From Roseovarius bejariae (GTDB lineage Bacteria; Pseudomonadota; Alphaproteobacteria; Rhodobacterales; Rhodobacteraceae), in the NCBI RefSeq assembly GCF_009669325.1, contig NZ_SZWE01000002.1, positions 1 to 64,000 of the forward strand: a DNA stretch of 64,000 bases, in the 5' to 3' direction. Both the position numbers and the translations under genes were made by a program. The notes beneath the pieces are model-generated. The model searched no databases. It had not been told where the DNA came from and was given only the letters and a program-made list of their open reading frames with translations. This document shows positions 62,934 through 64,000 of this stretch, in pieces (the stretch's first letter is position 1; each line of letters begins with the position of its first letter).

Positions 62934-64000
62934 TTAAATCACCTTGTCGAGCACCGCTTTCAGGCGGTTCAGGCTGCCGTCGACATCATAGAGTTTATCC
63001 AGCCCGAACAGACCAAGCCGGAAGGTGCGAAAGCCCTCGGGCTCATTGCATTGCAAGGGTACACCGGCGGCAATCTGCATGCCTTCGGCGGCGAATTTGC
63101 TGCCGTTCTGAATGTCGGGATCATCGGTGTAGCTTACGACCACCCCAGGCGCTCCGAAGCCTTCAGCGGCGACCGAGGTGACGCCTTTCTCGGCCAGCAT
63201 GGCGCGTACACCATTGCCCAAGGCCCATTGTGCCTCGCGCAGCTTTTCAAAACCGTAATCGCGGGTTTCCAGCATGGTGTCACGGAAGGCGCGCAGGGCA
63301 TCGGTGGGCATGGTGGCATGATACGCATGGCCCCCGTTTTCATAGGCCTGCATGATCTGGTGCCACTTCTTGAGGTCGATTGCAAAGCTGTTCGAGGTGG
63401 TGTTCTCCAATCGCTGAAGCGCGCGTTCCGACATCATCACAAGCCCGGCCGAGGGCGAGGCCGACCAGCCCTTTTGCGGGGCCGAAATCAGGACATCCAC
63501 ACCCGTTTTCTGCATGTCGATCCATGCACAACCCGAGGCGATACAATCCAGCACCATGAGCGCGCCAACCTCATGCGCGGCCTTGGCCAGTTCGGTCACG
63601 TAATCCTCGGGCAGGATCAGCCCGGCGGAGGTTTCTACATGCGGGGCAAAAACGACATCGGGTTTGGCTTCGCGGATCTGGGTGCAGACCTCGTCGATCG
63701 GGGCGGGGGCGAAAGGGGCTTTGGGCCCATTGCCGGTTTGACGGGCCATGCAAACGGTCGTGTCGGAGGTGAATTTTCCAGCCTCGAAAATCTGGGTCCA
63801 GCGGTAGGAAAACCAGCCGTTGCGCACGATCAGGGCATGGGCATCATGGCCGAACTGTCGGGCCACGGCCTCCATGGCGTAGGTGCCGCCGCCGGGGATG
63901 AGGGCCACCGCATCGGCCTTGTAGACCTCTTTCAGCATCCCGGAGATGTCGGTCATCACCTTTTGGAAGGCTTTGCTCATGTGATTGAGCGAGCGGTCGG
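62934..64000 (-). CDS. Class V aminotransferase (alanine-glyoxylate type), N-terminus cut by right edge
   Basis: This PLP enzyme of fold type I has the lysine in ISAPQKGWSASPS and the aspartate in LDCIASGCAW. The first visible ATG is at 63980, but the frame stays open to the edge and reads DRSLNHMSKAF, where related proteins still have 15-30 residues upstream, so the true start is probably outside the window. Family members transaminate alanine, serine or glyoxylate. The stop lies five bases from the convergent ubiH-like gene. Confidence 0.88.
   Translation of the reverse strand, partial: DRSLNHMSKAFQKVMTDISGMLKEVYKADAVALIPGGGTYAMEAVARQFGHDAHALIVRNGWFSYRWTQIFEAGKFTSDTTVCMARQTGNGPKAPFAPAPIDEVCTQIREAKPDVVFAPHVETSAGLILPEDYVTELAKAAHEVGALMVLDCIASGCAWIDMQKTGVDVLISAPQKGWSASPSAGLVMMSERALQRLENTTSNSFAIDLKKWHQIMQAYENGGHAYHATMPTDALRAFRDTMLETRDYGFEKLREAQWALGNGVRAMLAEKGVTSVAAEGFGAPGVVVSYTDDPDIQNGSKFAAEGMQIAAGVPLQCNEPEGFRTFRLGLFGLDKLYDVDGSLNRLKAVLDKVI

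Overview
The window looks like chromosomal DNA from an alphaproteobacterium of the Rhodobacteraceae (Roseobacter group). The basis is the GC-rich coding sequence, a type-A alphaproteobacterial RNase P RNA, the families present (PTP/SQR fusion, BKACE, C45 hydrolase, DUF2927, DUF2244, class V aminotransferase, cydDC-cydABX with an Fnr-type box, a CtrA-type box) and a GC-hairpin spacer of a kind I associate with this family. No species call is possible without a database search.

Region 1 (1-7764) is mobile DNA. A cut-off nuclease-like gene, an orphan HigA antitoxin with a remnant of its toxin, and a 48-codon reading frame lie left of a four-gene Tn7-like module (tnsA, tnsB, tnsC, tniQ; coupled starts). 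A terminator follows the module, then repeated TnsB-type sites ending in ...TGACA near 7764, which I read as one transposon end. The other end was not found and is probably left of the window.

Region 2 (7765-18160) starts with about 700 bases without a convincing gene. A tightly coupled operon of five exported proteins follows (NADase-type glycan-binding domain, SH3, four PASTA-like repeats, a small secreted protein, SEL1 plus peptidoglycan-binding domain). It is uncharacterised as far as I know. Next come a degraded stretch with a possible RTX-like relic and a type I secretion ABC transporter/adaptor pair without a recognisable substrate.

Region 3 (18240-29183) is redox and respiration. A LysR/OxyR-like regulator is divergent from a 1-Cys peroxiredoxin, a persulfide-dioxygenase-like metallo-hydrolase and a phosphatase/sulfide:quinone-reductase-like fusion. 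After that comes the complete cytochrome bd set cydD-cydC-cydA-cydB-cydX.

Region 4 (29370-38551) holds a probable amide or beta-amino-acid catabolic locus (RpiR regulator, C45 hydrolase, polar amino-acid ABC transporter, class III aminotransferase, BKACE), a lone iron-binding protein gene under two palindromes, and a UDP-glucuronate 4-epimerase.

Region 5 (38596-48535) contains an SHMT-like enzyme, dtd, a nitroreductase, a proline-racemase homologue with a Ser/Thr catalytic pair, and an envelope/stress locus (zinc-ribbon membrane protein, SPFH-GYF protein, DUF2927 lipoprotein, TelA, XpaC, a 27-residue membrane peptide, TerC).

Region 6 (48657-64000) is mostly housekeeping: GlxA-type regulator, rluB, tadA, UPF0173, gatCA, lipoprotein, amidase, rnpB, DUF2244, yqeY, carA, a CtrA-box glycosyltransferase, GntR regulator, pyrimidine nucleotidase, ubiH-like hydroxylase and a class V aminotransferase cut by the right edge.
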